A stretch of DNA of 20,527 nt from Candidatus Doudnabacteria bacterium RIFCSPHIGHO2_02_FULL_46_11 (GTDB lineage Bacteria > Patescibacteriota > Doudnabacteria > UBA920 > 2-02-FULL-46-11). This document shows, piece by piece, positions 1 to 8,404 of this stretch (position 1 is the first letter of the stretch; every line of letters starts with the position of its first letter). Where the stretch lies: the NCBI GenBank assembly GCA_001779955.1, contig MFES01000020.1:9317-29843 (forward strand), in the 5' to 3' direction. A program made the position numbers and the translations under genes. The notes under the pieces were generated by a model, which was not told the origin of the DNA, ran no database searches, and saw nothing but the letters and a program-made list of their open reading frames with translations.

Positions 1-1962
1 GTGCTTGCCGTTTAAGGAGATTACGCCGTCAGTATCACCTGCATTATATTCGCGCCCCGAAGCGGCATTACAACTGGCGCAAACGCTCAAACCGGTGATT
101 TCCGGTAAAATTATAAAGCCTGTTAAGGTGTCTGCCTTTTGTCCGCCAACGCCCGCGTTTTGGGTTACTTTAAGATCGCAGGAGTCGTCGTTATCATCTA
201 TACCCGCGGGCACCGTTACATTTGTAATCGAAGTATCGCCCCAGGTGCCGGAGGCCGTAACTGCGCCGCCGGCGCAGTTTATGAATTCAATGGTGCCAGC
301 GCTGCCGCCAAAGCGCGTGCCGGTAATGGTTATACTGTCGCCTTCTTTGGCGCCGGTTCCCGCCGCAGGCGTGGTTGAGGTGATGTCCGGATAAACGTAA
401 AAAGTCAAACCGTTAGTGTCTGAATTGCCGTTATAATAAACGATAAGGCCGCTGGTCGTGGCCCCGCCGTAATTGCCGGTAAAGCCCGAGGGCAGGGTAA
501 ATGAAATTTTAGTGCCACCCGAGCAGTTGCCGGCGCCGGTGTTCCAGCAAACAATATCGCCCGAGGAAAGCGTGGTGCCGCCGGTGCCGCCTATTTTAAT
601 ACAGCCGTTTGTCGTGCCTGAAGTGCAGGTGGCCAAGTTTGTCGGATTGCCGAAAGTGCTGCCGGTAATTGTTACAACCTGACCGTTTCGTGCGCCGTCC
701 GTGAGGCCGCCTTCGGTAACATTGGTTAAAGAGGTAGCATCGGGGTTGGATGGTGCATTGATTGTGATCTGTCCCGATGAGTAATCGCTGACCTCGGCGG
801 CAATTCCGTCATCAACCCCGCGGCCATAAACATAATAAGAGCCGGGCGTCATGCCGGTTGTGTCCCAAGCGCAGGTGGTAGCGGGTCCTTCAGCCTGGTC
901 CTGGCAGCCGGTGATGGCCGTGCCGTCCAGGCCGGTATTATTCGTGTCATAGTAAAAGTCCGCGGTTACGGTTTGCTCGGGGTCGGTTAAATCGTAAGTA
1001 ATGTCATAAGGATCTCCGACCGTAACCGTGTCGCTAGCGCCGTCTGGCTGGGTTACGGTTAAAGTGGGCGCGGTGTTCGAGGGCGGCTTCATGGAGACAT
1101 GAAAAGTAGTCCAGCCTTCGGTTTCGCCGCCGGTAGCCGTAACCTGTCCGTCGGATGAAACGTTTTGTTTATATAAAAGCCTGACTTCCGAGTCTGTTCC
1201 AGAGGCAGTTACGTCCGTGACCAGGCCGCTATAAGTTGAAGGCGGGTCTACGGTTGAGGCATTATCCGCCTGGGCGGCAAAAGCAAGCAAGGTTCGTTCA
1301 CTGCCGGAAACCGTTACCGCGTCCCAGGTAACGGTGGCATTGCCCGGGCCATAGCGCGGCGTAGCCGCGTCCCAGGGGTCGCCGCTGGTGATAGCCCCGC
1401 TCACTCTGTACATTTGGGCAATATAAGAACCATCAGTGCCGCTATCGCCGCTTCTGGTAACGGCCACAGTGCCGCTCTCGCCGCCCGCTGCCCGTTTCCA
1501 AAAAAGAGCGGAGCGTCCTCGGTTTACGGCCGAGCTGTTTTGGTAAGTGCCTTGGGCGACTTGGGTAAACCCGGAAGGCGTGTTAATTACGCCAATGCCG
1601 TTTGGCTGGTTTGAGATAGCTAGAATGAAAACTATGTCATTGGCGTTGATGCTTGACGGGTAAGCCGGGCTGACCGAGGTGCTTGTGCCGGAAGCGGCCG
1701 TGCCTTTGTTAACTACTGTCGGCGCCGCTGCTTTAGCCTCGTGCACTCTTATTTTTTCAGAAAGGTTGCGCAGGGAGGAAAAATTATCAACCACATCCCG
1801 ATCGTTTTTCTGCACTGACCACATTTTGTCCACGATATCGCGGGTGCTTGTGTAGGAATCAACCAAGCCAGATATGGCGAAAAAAGGAATGTTTGAAAAC
1901 GAGATTCCAAAAATAACCAGGAATACAGTTAAAAATCTGATTATTTTTTTTGGTTTTCTCAT
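1..1962 (-). CDS. Large secreted IPT/TIG-repeat surface protein, partial (C-terminus outside window)
   Basis: An uninterrupted minus-strand frame of 654 codons runs from an ATG at 1962 to the window edge. The N-terminus (MRKPKKIIRFL, then a hydrophobic stretch) looks like a signal peptide, so the product is exported. After it come Ser/Thr/Gly-rich beta-type segments and an Ig-like stretch (around NTAPTLTVTQPDG). Two IPT/TIG-like units follow, recognisable by the pattern ITGSTFG and ITITGTRFG, and a third begins near the edge (PEITGLS). Several Cys pairs suggest disulfides. The family usually forms rod-like adhesins or stalk proteins at the cell surface. The start lies 1 base after the stop of the serine hydrolase gene, so the two are probably translationally coupled. 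No Shine-Dalgarno site is visible. The ligand is unknown, and a C-terminal anchor or sorting signal cannot be judged. Confidence 0.85.
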   Translation of the reverse strand, partial: MRKPKKIIRFLTVFLVIFGISFSNIPFFAISGLVDSYTSTRDIVDKMWSVQKNDRDVVDNFSSLRNLSEKIRVHEAKAAAPTVVNKGTAASGTSTSVSPAYPSSINANDIVFILAISNQPNGIGVINTPSGFTQVAQGTYQNSSAVNRGRSALFWKRAAGGESGTVAVTRSGDSGTDGSYIAQMYRVSGAITSGDPWDAATPRYGPGNATVTWDAVTVSGSERTLLAFAAQADNASTVDPPSTYSGLVTDVTASGTDSEVRLLYKQNVSSDGQVTATGGETEGWTTFHVSMKPPSNTAPTLTVTQPDGASDTVTVGDPYDITYDLTDPEQTVTADFYYDTNNTGLDGTAITGCQDQAEGPATTCAWDTTGMTPGSYYVYGRGVDDGIAAEVSDYSSGQITINAPSNPDATSLTNVTEGGLTDGARNGQVVTITGSTFGNPTNLATCTSGTTNGCIKIGGTGGTTLSSGDIVCWNTGAGNCSGGTKISFTLPSGFTGNYGGATTSGLIVYYNGNSDTNGLTFYVYPDITSTTPAAGTGAKEGDSITITGTRFGGSAGTIEFINCAGGAVTASGTWGDTSITNVTVPAGIDDNDDSCDLKVTQNAGVGGQKADTLTGFIILPEITGLSVCASCNAASGREYNAGDTDGVISLNGKH

Positions 1963-1963
1963 T

Positions 1964-2926
1964 TTATTCTTCTACGTATTCGTTTACGTATTTATAAACC
2001 TCTTGTGAGATATTTTTCATAATTTGTTCGGCCTTTTCTTTAGGCCTTGTTTGGACGATGACCGTAAGAATGTAAGGGCGCCCGGCCGAAAAGACTATGC
2101 CTGAATCTAAGAAAACATTTGGCTCGCTGCTCTCGCCTATTTTATGGGAAAAAGTAATATTTTCAGGCAAGCCGCTTTGCAGGTAGTTGTTAAAATCGCT
2201 TTGCGACAAAAAAGTTAAAAGTTTTTGCGAGACGTCGCTTGCTAGGTATGAAGCGTTATAAAGCGAGCGAAAAATCACGGAATAGCGCTTGGCGCTCAAG
2301 TAGCCGCTCGTTGACAAGAAATCTTTGAGCCCCATATGGTCGTACACGTCATTTATTTCTTCCAGCTCCAGATTCCTAACCAAAATAAAATGCGCGGTAT
2401 TGTCCGAATCGGAAAGCGAGCGGCGGATTAATTCTTCTATGGTCCAGGTCGAGCCGATTTCTTCGCGGTAGAGGGTTCCGTATCTGTCGTCCTTGTCGGC
2501 GGACATCAGCACTAATTTATTGTCCCAGCGCCACTCGCCGCGTTCTATTTTTTTAGCCGTGGCCATGGCCACCGGAACTTTGAGCAGGCTCGCGGGATAG
2601 AATTCAGCGTCGCGATGCACGGCGATGCTCGCGCCGGTATTCAAGAATTCAAAATAAATGGAAACATTCGGGTCAGCCTCAAACTGGTCAAGAAAATCCC
2701 TAAGAGGTTGGAAGTTAACAATTAGGTTTTGGTGATTATAAAATTGTCGGGCCGGATTGAGAAAATTATATTCATTTTCCATATTTGCTTCAGAATCCTG
2801 ATTTGCCGGAATGAATTTAATGCTTAAAAGTATCACCGCTATAAGCAAAATGCCGACCGCTAGCCCTAAGGCCTTGATAGTTTTTTTTAATTTTTCCGAA
2901 TTTTGATTATTATCTTTTCCGCCCAT
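1964..2926 (-). CDS. Membrane-anchored class A beta-lactamase-like serine hydrolase
   Basis: Numbered from the ATG at 2926, the protein has a charged N-terminus, one transmembrane helix (about residues 16-38) and an extracytoplasmic domain with the serine beta-lactamase/DD-peptidase motifs. These are SLLK (SxxK nucleophile motif, residues 113-116), SDN (174-176) and a HKIG triad at 261-264 in place of canonical K[T/S]G. This family cleaves beta-lactams or D-Ala peptides; the Thr-to-Ile change in the KTG position makes true beta-lactamase activity uncertain, and a cell-wall or structural role is equally possible. An in-frame ATG at 2950 lies inside the arm of a 17-bp hairpin, so 2926 is preferred, though neither start has a good ribosome binding site. 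It sits directly upstream of the large IPT protein, 1 base apart, and may act on the same surface structure. Confidence 0.82.
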   Translation of the reverse strand: MGGKDNNQNSEKLKKTIKALGLAVGILLIAVILLSIKFIPANQDSEANMENEYNFLNPARQFYNHQNLIVNFQPLRDFLDQFEADPNVSIYFEFLNTGASIAVHRDAEFYPASLLKVPVAMATAKKIERGEWRWDNKLVLMSADKDDRYGTLYREEIGSTWTIEELIRRSLSDSDNTAHFILVRNLELEEINDVYDHMGLKDFLSTSGYLSAKRYSVIFRSLYNASYLASDVSQKLLTFLSQSDFNNYLQSGLPENITFSHKIGESSEPNVFLDSGIVFSAGRPYILTVIVQTRPKEKAEQIMKNISQEVYKYVNEYVEE

Positions 2927-2941
2927 ATATTTACAACGCTT

Positions 2942-3052
2942 CGCGCTCATCCCCGTGCTCTAGGCACGGGGATGAGCGCGCCTGAAATGAGCGGCGGAGC
3001 CGCAACTAATCGTTGCAAACCCGCCCTGGTGCCCCGCGGTCTTGCCGCGGGG
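2942..3052. repeat. Array of four consecutive hairpins between pilus genes and serine hydrolase
   Basis: Four inverted repeats follow one another: 2942-2958 with 2964-2980 (17 bp perfect, loop TCTAG), 2991-2995 with 2999-3003 (5 bp), 3002-3006 with 3012-3016 (5 bp), and 3032-3039 with 3045-3052 (8 bp, all G/C, loop TCTTG). The last is itself flanked by short AAACCC and GGGTTT complements near 3017 and 3055. No T-run follows on either strand, so they are not ordinary intrinsic terminators. They could set mRNA stability or processing between the upstream pilus genes and the hydrolase, or be dispersed palindromic repeats. Confidence 0.75.
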
Positions 3053-3058
3053 AGGGGT

Positions 3059-3610
3059 TTACCGCTTGGCTTTTACTGTAACCGTGCCCTTGTTAGTTTT
3101 TACGCCCCAATACCATTCCTCGCCGTTCGGGCCGTAAACCATTTCTACGCCCAGGACAGTTTGGCTTTGATAGCCGGCCAAAGAGCGCACATAAGCAATA
3201 GCTTCCTCGGAAGTGATGATATTTTCAGGCAGTGCGCCGCCGGTACCGACAAAGGGAATTTCTTCGGTTTTACTGATTTTTCTGTTTTCAATTATGACTG
3301 AATAACCCCGGCCTGATTTTTTTTCGGATACGAATAAGGCTTGCCAGTTGTCCGAATGGCCGTATTCATCCGTAGTATTGGTTAGAGCAGACATCTGGGC
3401 CAAGGCGGCATCTTTTTGCCAATCGCGCGCCTCACCGAGCGCCAAGTCGTAGGCTTCAATGTTGCTTAATAGCAGAGATTGCGGGTTTTTAGGGGTATCT
3501 TTTGTTTCTGGTTTAAACCAGCCATTATTCAAGCTAAAGCTTAGACCAAAAGCAAGGATAAATGCCGCCAGACTCCAGATAATTGTCTTGATGATCGTTT
3601 TTATGTTCAT
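3059..3610 (-). CDS. Small membrane-anchored protein of the pilus locus, unknown function
   Basis: The 183-residue product starts MNIKTIIKTIIW and has one N-terminal hydrophobic segment (a signal anchor), followed by a soluble extracytoplasmic domain. The C-terminal part (ending in EWYWGVKTNKGTVTVKAKR) looks beta-rich, with a preceding SEEAIAYVRSLAG helix. I do not recognise the family. There is no class III leader with Glu at +5, so it is not a typical prepilin. A longer reading would begin with TTG at 3634 and overlap the upstream gene; the ATG at 3610 falls 5 bases after that gene's stop and gives a cleaner signal segment. Its place after the minor pilins suggests an accessory role in the pilus system, which is inference. 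Confidence 0.75.
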   Translation of the reverse strand: MNIKTIIKTIIWSLAAFILAFGLSFSLNNGWFKPETKDTPKNPQSLLLSNIEAYDLALGEARDWQKDAALAQMSALTNTTDEYGHSDNWQALFVSEKKSGRGYSVIIENRKISKTEEIPFVGTGGALPENIITSEEAIAYVRSLAGYQSQTVLGVEMVYGPNGEEWYWGVKTNKGTVTVKAKR

Positions 3611-3615
3611 GGAGT

Positions 3616-4293
3616 TTAGCAGCCGCCGGAACAAATTTCTATTTCTGTGCCGGGCGTGATATTGGTCGAGCTTTCATAAGTCGTGTCCGGGCAGCTCTTA
3701 ACGCCGCTTGAGCCGGAAGTCGCCCAATTGGTTTGCTCACAGAGCTTGTTGCGCCAGCGCAAAACATATTCGGCCGAGGTTATGGGGTCAGCTCCGCTCC
3801 AGCTTATAGTCGCCGTAATTTTTTGGCTGGAGGGGTCATGGCTGTCGTCTGCAGCCGTGCCGGTGCAGGCCGTGCTCGTGCCGCTTGAGTCGGTAATGTC
3901 TGTTATGTCGCGGCTGGTATTGTCGCGGCAAACGTTCTGGATAATAAAACTGCGCGTAAAACTATGGTTGCCGACCGTAACATTTTCCGCGCCGGAAGTC
4001 ACAAGCCATTGCCCGCTTGAATTTTGTGGGTAATAATTGCTGTTTTTCGTGGCATCATAAATATTTTGCCATTTTTCCGTGGCAATGCCGCGCACGGCTT
4101 CGAAAGTTTCTTCCAAAAGTCCGGTGGCCGCGTTTTTTTCGGCCGAATTTTTACTGCTGAACATACTGACAAAAATTGACTGGGCCCCGAGCGCGGCAAT
4201 AACCGAAAAAGCGGCCATAACAACCAAAGCCTCAAGCAGTAGCTGCCCATCCTGTTGACCGAGTTTTATTTTTTTAAACTTTGGTGAGATCAT
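3616..4293 (-). CDS. PilV-like minor prepilin
   Basis: The N-terminus carries a class III prepilin signal: a basic leader ending in Gly, then QLLLEALVVMAAFSV, with Glu at +5 of the mature protein and a hydrophobic helix after it. This is the substrate pattern of prepilin peptidase, and QLLLEA is typical of PilV/GspI-like minor pilins that sit at the pilus tip. The globular domain of about 190 residues has six Cys, the last two in the C-terminal end CSGGC, so disulfides or a terminal loop are likely. The gene starts 3 bases after the stop of the GspH-like prepilin gene and ends 5 bases before the next gene. No Shine-Dalgarno site is seen, as for most genes in this operon. Confidence 0.85.
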   Translation of the reverse strand: MISPKFKKIKLGQQDGQLLLEALVVMAAFSVIAALGAQSIFVSMFSSKNSAEKNAATGLLEETFEAVRGIATEKWQNIYDATKNSNYYPQNSSGQWLVTSGAENVTVGNHSFTRSFIIQNVCRDNTSRDITDITDSSGTSTACTGTAADDSHDPSSQKITATISWSGADPITSAEYVLRWRNKLCEQTNWATSGSSGVKSCPDTTYESSTNITPGTEIEICSGGC

Positions 4294-4296
4294 TTT

Positions 4297-4758
4297 TTAA
4301 TAGATGCTGCCCACGGCCGAAACGTTAACGGTTTTGCTTTGCCCGTAGGCCGTAACGGTGATGTCGGCTGTGGTGGTGGTCCCGTTTATTTTATTGAAAA
4401 TTATGTCTTCACTACCGCTCTCTACAGGGTCGGAAAAGGCGATTCCGGCTGGCAGATAAACCGCAGATTTTACCGTGCCGGAGGCGTAGTTGCTGGCAGT
4501 TGAGAAAAGTTCATAATAATCGTCTGTGCCGTTTGCGAAATGCACGCCCCATTTAAGCCCGTCTTCTCCGGTCATGGCCCGGTTCTGCGCATTTTTCAAA
4601 TCAGATACCATGGTTTTGAAGCTTGCTTCCAGCTGAACTGACTTGGTGTAATTATGGTAGTAGCCAAAGCCCACGCCGCTTATGACCGCCAGAATGGCTA
4701 CGGTCAAAAGCAGTTCAAGCAGAGTTAACCCCGAGCTTTTTTCAAGCAAAAGTCCCAT
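4297..4758 (-). CDS. GspH/FimT-like minor prepilin
   Basis: The 153-residue protein has a short leader ending SSG, followed by LTLLELLLTVAILAV, with Glu at +5 and a hydrophobic helix that would pack in the pilus core. The next segment (FKTMVSDLKNAQNRAM) matches the helical continuation typical of GspH/FimT-type pseudopilins, and a beta-rich C-terminal domain follows. In the known systems such minor pilins prime pilus assembly. The gene lies 3 bases after the pilC stop and 3 bases before the PilV-like gene, so it is part of the same transcript. Confidence 0.86.
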   Translation of the reverse strand: MGLLLEKSSGLTLLELLLTVAILAVISGVGFGYYHNYTKSVQLEASFKTMVSDLKNAQNRAMTGEDGLKWGVHFANGTDDYYELFSTASNYASGTVKSAVYLPAGIAFSDPVESGSEDIIFNKINGTTTTADITVTAYGQSKTVNVSAVGSIY

Positions 4759-4761
4759 ATT

Positions 4762-5982
4762 TTAGGTGAACTTGCCGACCAATTGATAAATTGGCAGTAA
4801 TATGGAAAGAGCGATAAGGCCGATGACCAGACCCATCATCAGCAAAAGCAGAGGCTCGATGAAGTTGGTCAGATTCTTAAGCTCATGGTCAACTTCTTCG
4901 GTATAGAAATCGGCAAAGGTCTTTAAGATTTCCTCGCTGGTGCCGGTTTTTTCGCCAACCAGCATCAGGCCGGTCAGGAAGCCCGGGAAAAGTTGCGGGT
5001 CGCGGCTTAAAGATTTTGACAAAGAAGTCCCGCTTTTAACCTCGTCCGCCGCCTTTAATATCTTTTGCCGGTAAGCTTCATTGCCGACCGCCTCGGCCGA
5101 AAGCTCCAAAGCCATAATAATCGGCAGGCCGCTTGCTAAGAGGGTGGCCAAGGTTTTGGTGAACCTAACCAAAACTATTTTTTTCACCAAGTCGCGGATT
5201 AAAGGAATTCTAAAGGCTATTTGAGCCGACACTTTTTTACCCCAGGCCGTTTTTTTCAGGTATATAAAGCTTGCCGTAAAAAATCCGATAACAATTAAAT
5301 CCAGGGTCAGGCTGTAAGTTAGGATTTCGCTGATTTGCACCAGAATCCTGGTGATAAGGGGCAGTTGGGTGGCCGTTTGCTGAAAAGTGCGCTCGAGCCG
5401 CGGCAGCACGAAAATTAAAAGCAGGACGACAACGCCGATGGCCACACTTAAAAGAAGAACAGGGTAGGCCAGGGCCGATTTTATTTTGCGGTTTAGATCA
5501 TATTCGCGGATCAGGTAGTCGTTTAGTTCCTTGAGCGTTCTATCAAGCTGGCCCGAGGCCTCGCCGGCTTTGATTAAGCCGACAAAGACCGGCGGGAAAT
5601 ATTTGGGAAAAGCCTTGAAGGTGGCGGAGAGCATTTGTCCGTTTTGCAGATTCACCTTGGCCTGGGCCATAATCCTTCTCACCGACGTTTTAGCGGTATC
5701 AACGATCAAAATATCTAGCGCTTCCAAAAGATTGAGTCCGGCCTTGAGAGCCGCGCCCAAATTTCTCACCAAAAGAATGCGGTCAAGGCTGGTAACTCTT
5801 TCAAAAAGAGAAATGGAAAGGCTGCGCACGCTATGAGTTTGTCCGGTTAGGTCCTCAACAGCCAAAGGCACCAGGCTGCGCTTGGTTAAAAATTCCAGAA
5901 CGGCCTGGCGGTCGGCCGCTTCAATATCGCCTTCAAGAACGGTTCCGTCGCTATTCGCCGCTTCGTACCTGAAAATCGCCAT
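4762..5982 (-). CDS. pilC: Type IV pilus inner-membrane platform protein PilC (GspF family)
   Basis: At 406 residues it has the usual length of PilC/GspF. The N-terminus (MAIFRYEAANSDG) matches the family start. Two GspF domains follow, at about residues 70-195 and 270-395, each ending in a strong hydrophobic segment (near 170-195 and 375-400), with a third hydrophobic stretch near 220-240. Repeated motifs include the GLIKAGEASGQLD and GLMLVGEKTGTSEE blocks that mark the two copies. PilC forms the membrane platform turned by the assembly ATPase. It lies 32 bases after pilB and 3 bases before the GspH-like prepilin gene. The 32-base gap holds the palindrome AGAATTAATTCT but no Shine-Dalgarno site. 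Confidence 0.95.
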   Translation of the reverse strand: MAIFRYEAANSDGTVLEGDIEAADRQAVLEFLTKRSLVPLAVEDLTGQTHSVRSLSISLFERVTSLDRILLVRNLGAALKAGLNLLEALDILIVDTAKTSVRRIMAQAKVNLQNGQMLSATFKAFPKYFPPVFVGLIKAGEASGQLDRTLKELNDYLIREYDLNRKIKSALAYPVLLLSVAIGVVVLLLIFVLPRLERTFQQTATQLPLITRILVQISEILTYSLTLDLIVIGFFTASFIYLKKTAWGKKVSAQIAFRIPLIRDLVKKIVLVRFTKTLATLLASGLPIIMALELSAEAVGNEAYRQKILKAADEVKSGTSLSKSLSRDPQLFPGFLTGLMLVGEKTGTSEEILKTFADFYTEEVDHELKNLTNFIEPLLLLMMGLVIGLIALSILLPIYQLVGKFT

Positions 5983-6014
5983 TTTTTATTCTAGAATTAA
6001 TTCTAATCAATTGA

Positions 6015-7718
6015 TTACTCGCGCACCACCCTGACCACTTCTTCAATGGCGGTAATGCCTTTTTGCACTTTATCCATTCCGTCCTGAAACATGGTTACCA
6101 TACCTTCATTTATTGCCAGCTGGTTTATTTCGCCGACTGGCGCTTCTTTGAGCATTAGTTCACGGATTTTGTCGCTTACTTGGAGTATTTCGTATATGCC
6201 GGTTTGGCCCTGGAAACCGCTATGTCCGCAGATGTCGCAGCCCTTTCCGCGGTAAAGCGTAGTCGGGATTTTTTTGATGCTTAAATCGGCGCTTCGCACG
6301 TGGCTCAAAAATGACTGCTTCATCTCTGCGCCAGGCTGGTATGATTCTACGCAGTGTGAGCAAATTTTTCGCACCAAGCGCTGGGCTATGACGACATTCA
6401 CGGTAGAAGCCAAAAGAAAAGCTGGCGCGCCCATATCCACCAATCGGGGCAGGGCCGAGGGCGCGTCGTTGGTGTGCAGGGTGGAAAGCATGAGGTGGCC
6501 GGTGAGGGCGGCGTGGACGGCAATTTCCACGGTTTCGCTGTCCCTGATTTCGCCGACCATCAGGATATCCGGGTTTTGGCGCAGATGGGCGCGGATGCCA
6601 TTGGCAAAAGTGATGCCGCTTTTAGTGTTGACCTGCGTTTGGTTGACGCGGGCGATTTCGTATTCAATCGGGTCTTCGATGGTCATAATGTTGACTTCCG
6701 AAGTATTCAGCACGTACATAATCGAATAAAGGGTGGTAGTTTTTCCGTGGCCGGTGGGGCCGGTTACCAAAATCATGCCGTGCGGTTTTTTGATCTCGTC
6801 AGCCAGTATATCGATATTTTTTTCAGTCAGGCCCAATTCCTCAAGCGCCAAAGGCCTGGCCGAACTGTGCAGTAAGCGCATGGCCACCCGCTCGCCGTGC
6901 ATAACCGGCATAACGCTTACTCTGACATCAATGCTGGTGTGGTCGTCAATTTCAAATTTAAGGCGGCCGTCCTGCGGCGCGCTATGCTCGTCAATGCGCA
7001 TGCTGGACAGAATTTTTACGCGGGCGGTGAGAATTGGCTCAATGGCCTTGGGCAGAGCGACTATTTCTTGCAGGATTCCGTCTACGCGAAATCGCACGAG
7101 TAATTCTTTGCTGAACGGCTCGAAATGGATGTCGGCCGCGTTTGAAGAGATGGCTTTTTCAATAATGCTTTCCAGAATAGTGATAATCGGCACAGCCTCG
7201 GCCAGTTTCGTCAGGTCCGCCTCCGAGCCCACGGTCAGGAATTTTTTAATGTTTTCAGTGATGATGTCGTGGAATTCAACTGCAAACTGCTTGTGATATT
7301 GCTTTAGGCCGTATTTAAGGCTGCCGCTGGTCGTGAAATGCGGTGTTATCCAAACGCCTAATTTTGCCCGTAAATATTCAATAATTTCATAATTTAAGGG
7401 GTCAACCATGGCCACCTTCAGCGCCTTCTTATCAAATTCAAAAGCGACCACGCTATTGGTTTTGGCGTAGGTTTCCGGAATAAGTTTCAGCACCTCCGGC
7501 GGTATTATTTTTTGTATTAAATCCACGACCGGAATTCCCAGGGCCTGCTCTAAAAGTTCTAAAAGGTATTCTTCGGTAATGCTTCCTCGTCCGATGAGGA
7601 TGTTTGGCAGGGGCTGGCCCAAATGTTCAGCCTCATGTTTGGCTGATTCAAAATTTTTTTCATCAATCACGCCGGATGAAACAATTATCTCTTTTAGTTT
7701 TGCCGTACTGATGTGCAT
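6015..7718 (-). CDS. pilB: Type IV pilus assembly ATPase PilB (GspE/PulE family)
   Basis: The 567-residue protein has an N-terminal MshEN-type region (about 1-150) and a C-terminal hexameric ATPase. Visible motifs are Walker A GPTGHGKT (320-327; His replaces the more usual Ser), the Asp box around TIEDPIE (346-352), Walker B ILMVGE (385-390), the His box TLHTND (413-418) and a four-Cys zinc site (C453, C456, C494, C497) found in assembly-type rather than retraction-type ATPases. It powers pilus extension from the cytoplasm. No separate PilT retraction ATPase is present in the window. A promoter-like TTGTGA-18-TATAAT lies just upstream at 7741-7770. The start ATG has no Shine-Dalgarno site. 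Confidence 0.96.
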   Translation of the reverse strand: MHISTAKLKEIIVSSGVIDEKNFESAKHEAEHLGQPLPNILIGRGSITEEYLLELLEQALGIPVVDLIQKIIPPEVLKLIPETYAKTNSVVAFEFDKKALKVAMVDPLNYEIIEYLRAKLGVWITPHFTTSGSLKYGLKQYHKQFAVEFHDIITENIKKFLTVGSEADLTKLAEAVPIITILESIIEKAISSNAADIHFEPFSKELLVRFRVDGILQEIVALPKAIEPILTARVKILSSMRIDEHSAPQDGRLKFEIDDHTSIDVRVSVMPVMHGERVAMRLLHSSARPLALEELGLTEKNIDILADEIKKPHGMILVTGPTGHGKTTTLYSIMYVLNTSEVNIMTIEDPIEYEIARVNQTQVNTKSGITFANGIRAHLRQNPDILMVGEIRDSETVEIAVHAALTGHLMLSTLHTNDAPSALPRLVDMGAPAFLLASTVNVVIAQRLVRKICSHCVESYQPGAEMKQSFLSHVRSADLSIKKIPTTLYRGKGCDICGHSGFQGQTGIYEILQVSDKIRELMLKEAPVGEINQLAINEGMVTMFQDGMDKVQKGITAIEEVVRVVRE

Positions 7719-7740
7719 TTTTATTTTTTTAGATGACTAA

Positions 7741-7770
7741 ATTATACCATATTCGGCCTTCTATTCACAA
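7741..7770 (-). promoter_or_regulatory. Putative sigma70 promoter for pilB-pilC-minor pilin genes
   Basis: On the minus strand, a -35-like TTGTGA (7765-7770) and a perfect -10 TATAAT (7741-7746) are separated by 18 bases. Transcription would start near 7734, about 15 bases before the pilB ATG. It lies in the only gap between pilB and the upstream membrane-protein gene. Confidence 0.55.
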
Positions 7771-7771
7771 A

Positions 7772-8392
7772 TTAAATAAGCAAAACCTTTAAGCCGGTGA
7801 GATTAATCAATTTATCTCCGGCAAGCAAGGTGATTATGGCGGCGATGATTAAAGCCGAGGTTAGTTGGGTATGGGTTTGTTTGAAAATTATGAGTCGAAC
7901 CAGCGACAGCAGAAGGGTATACAGGCAAACCAAAACCAAAAAAACAATTACATCCGGCCAACCGGTTAAAATGGCGAGCAAGGCGGCTAAAAACAAATCA
8001 TCCTTGGTCCAAAATCCAGTCCGGTTTTTTTGTATGAGGTATAAAAACGCCCAGAACAATCCGGCGACTGCCAGAGCCAAGACGCTTTCAAGCCAAAAGC
8101 GGCCCCAGACATAGAGTAAAAAATAATTTAGAGGCTGGTGGGGCGGCAGGAAGTATTGGCTGAACGGGTCTTTTGACCATAAATTATATTGGGCAAAGCT
8201 TAAAACAAAAGGATAAAACAGCCTGAAAGTCAGAGTCGCGATTAGTAAATTTTTTAACAGATTTTCGGGCGGGATTTTGAGTTTAGAAAGCCACTGCGGC
8301 TTTAGATACCAAAGGCAGGCGATGGCCAAAACTGCCGCAACAAAAATTTGCGGCAGCCAAATCACAAGTATGCTCATCCAATCAATGCTCAT
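7772..8392 (-). CDS. Polytopic membrane protein, possibly a degenerate prepilin peptidase-like protein
   Basis: This is a 206-residue protein with about six hydrophobic segments. I do not recognise it firmly. One stretch (TKDDLFLAALLAILTGWP) resembles the second aspartate region of A24 prepilin peptidases (GxGDxKLxAxLGxxLGW), with KDD in place of GxGD and no following Lys. The first catalytic Asp motif and the N-terminal Cys-rich methylase domain are not seen. Its position between the major pilin and pilB is where a pilD gene often lies, which is the main reason to raise this idea. It could equally be an unrelated membrane protein. A TTG at 8404 would give a longer reading, but the ATG at 8392 (MSIDWM) is preferred. 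Confidence 0.65.
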   Translation of the reverse strand: MSIDWMSILVIWLPQIFVAAVLAIACLWYLKPQWLSKLKIPPENLLKNLLIATLTFRLFYPFVLSFAQYNLWSKDPFSQYFLPPHQPLNYFLLYVWGRFWLESVLALAVAGLFWAFLYLIQKNRTGFWTKDDLFLAALLAILTGWPDVIVFLVLVCLYTLLLSLVRLIIFKQTHTQLTSALIIAAIITLLAGDKLINLTGLKVLLI

Positions 8393-8404
8393 TTTTTTTA
8401 TCAA

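Noticed and set aside
2903..3301. Plus-strand frame across the hairpin array
   Set aside because: It overlaps two minus-strand genes with better support and consists largely of translated palindromes.
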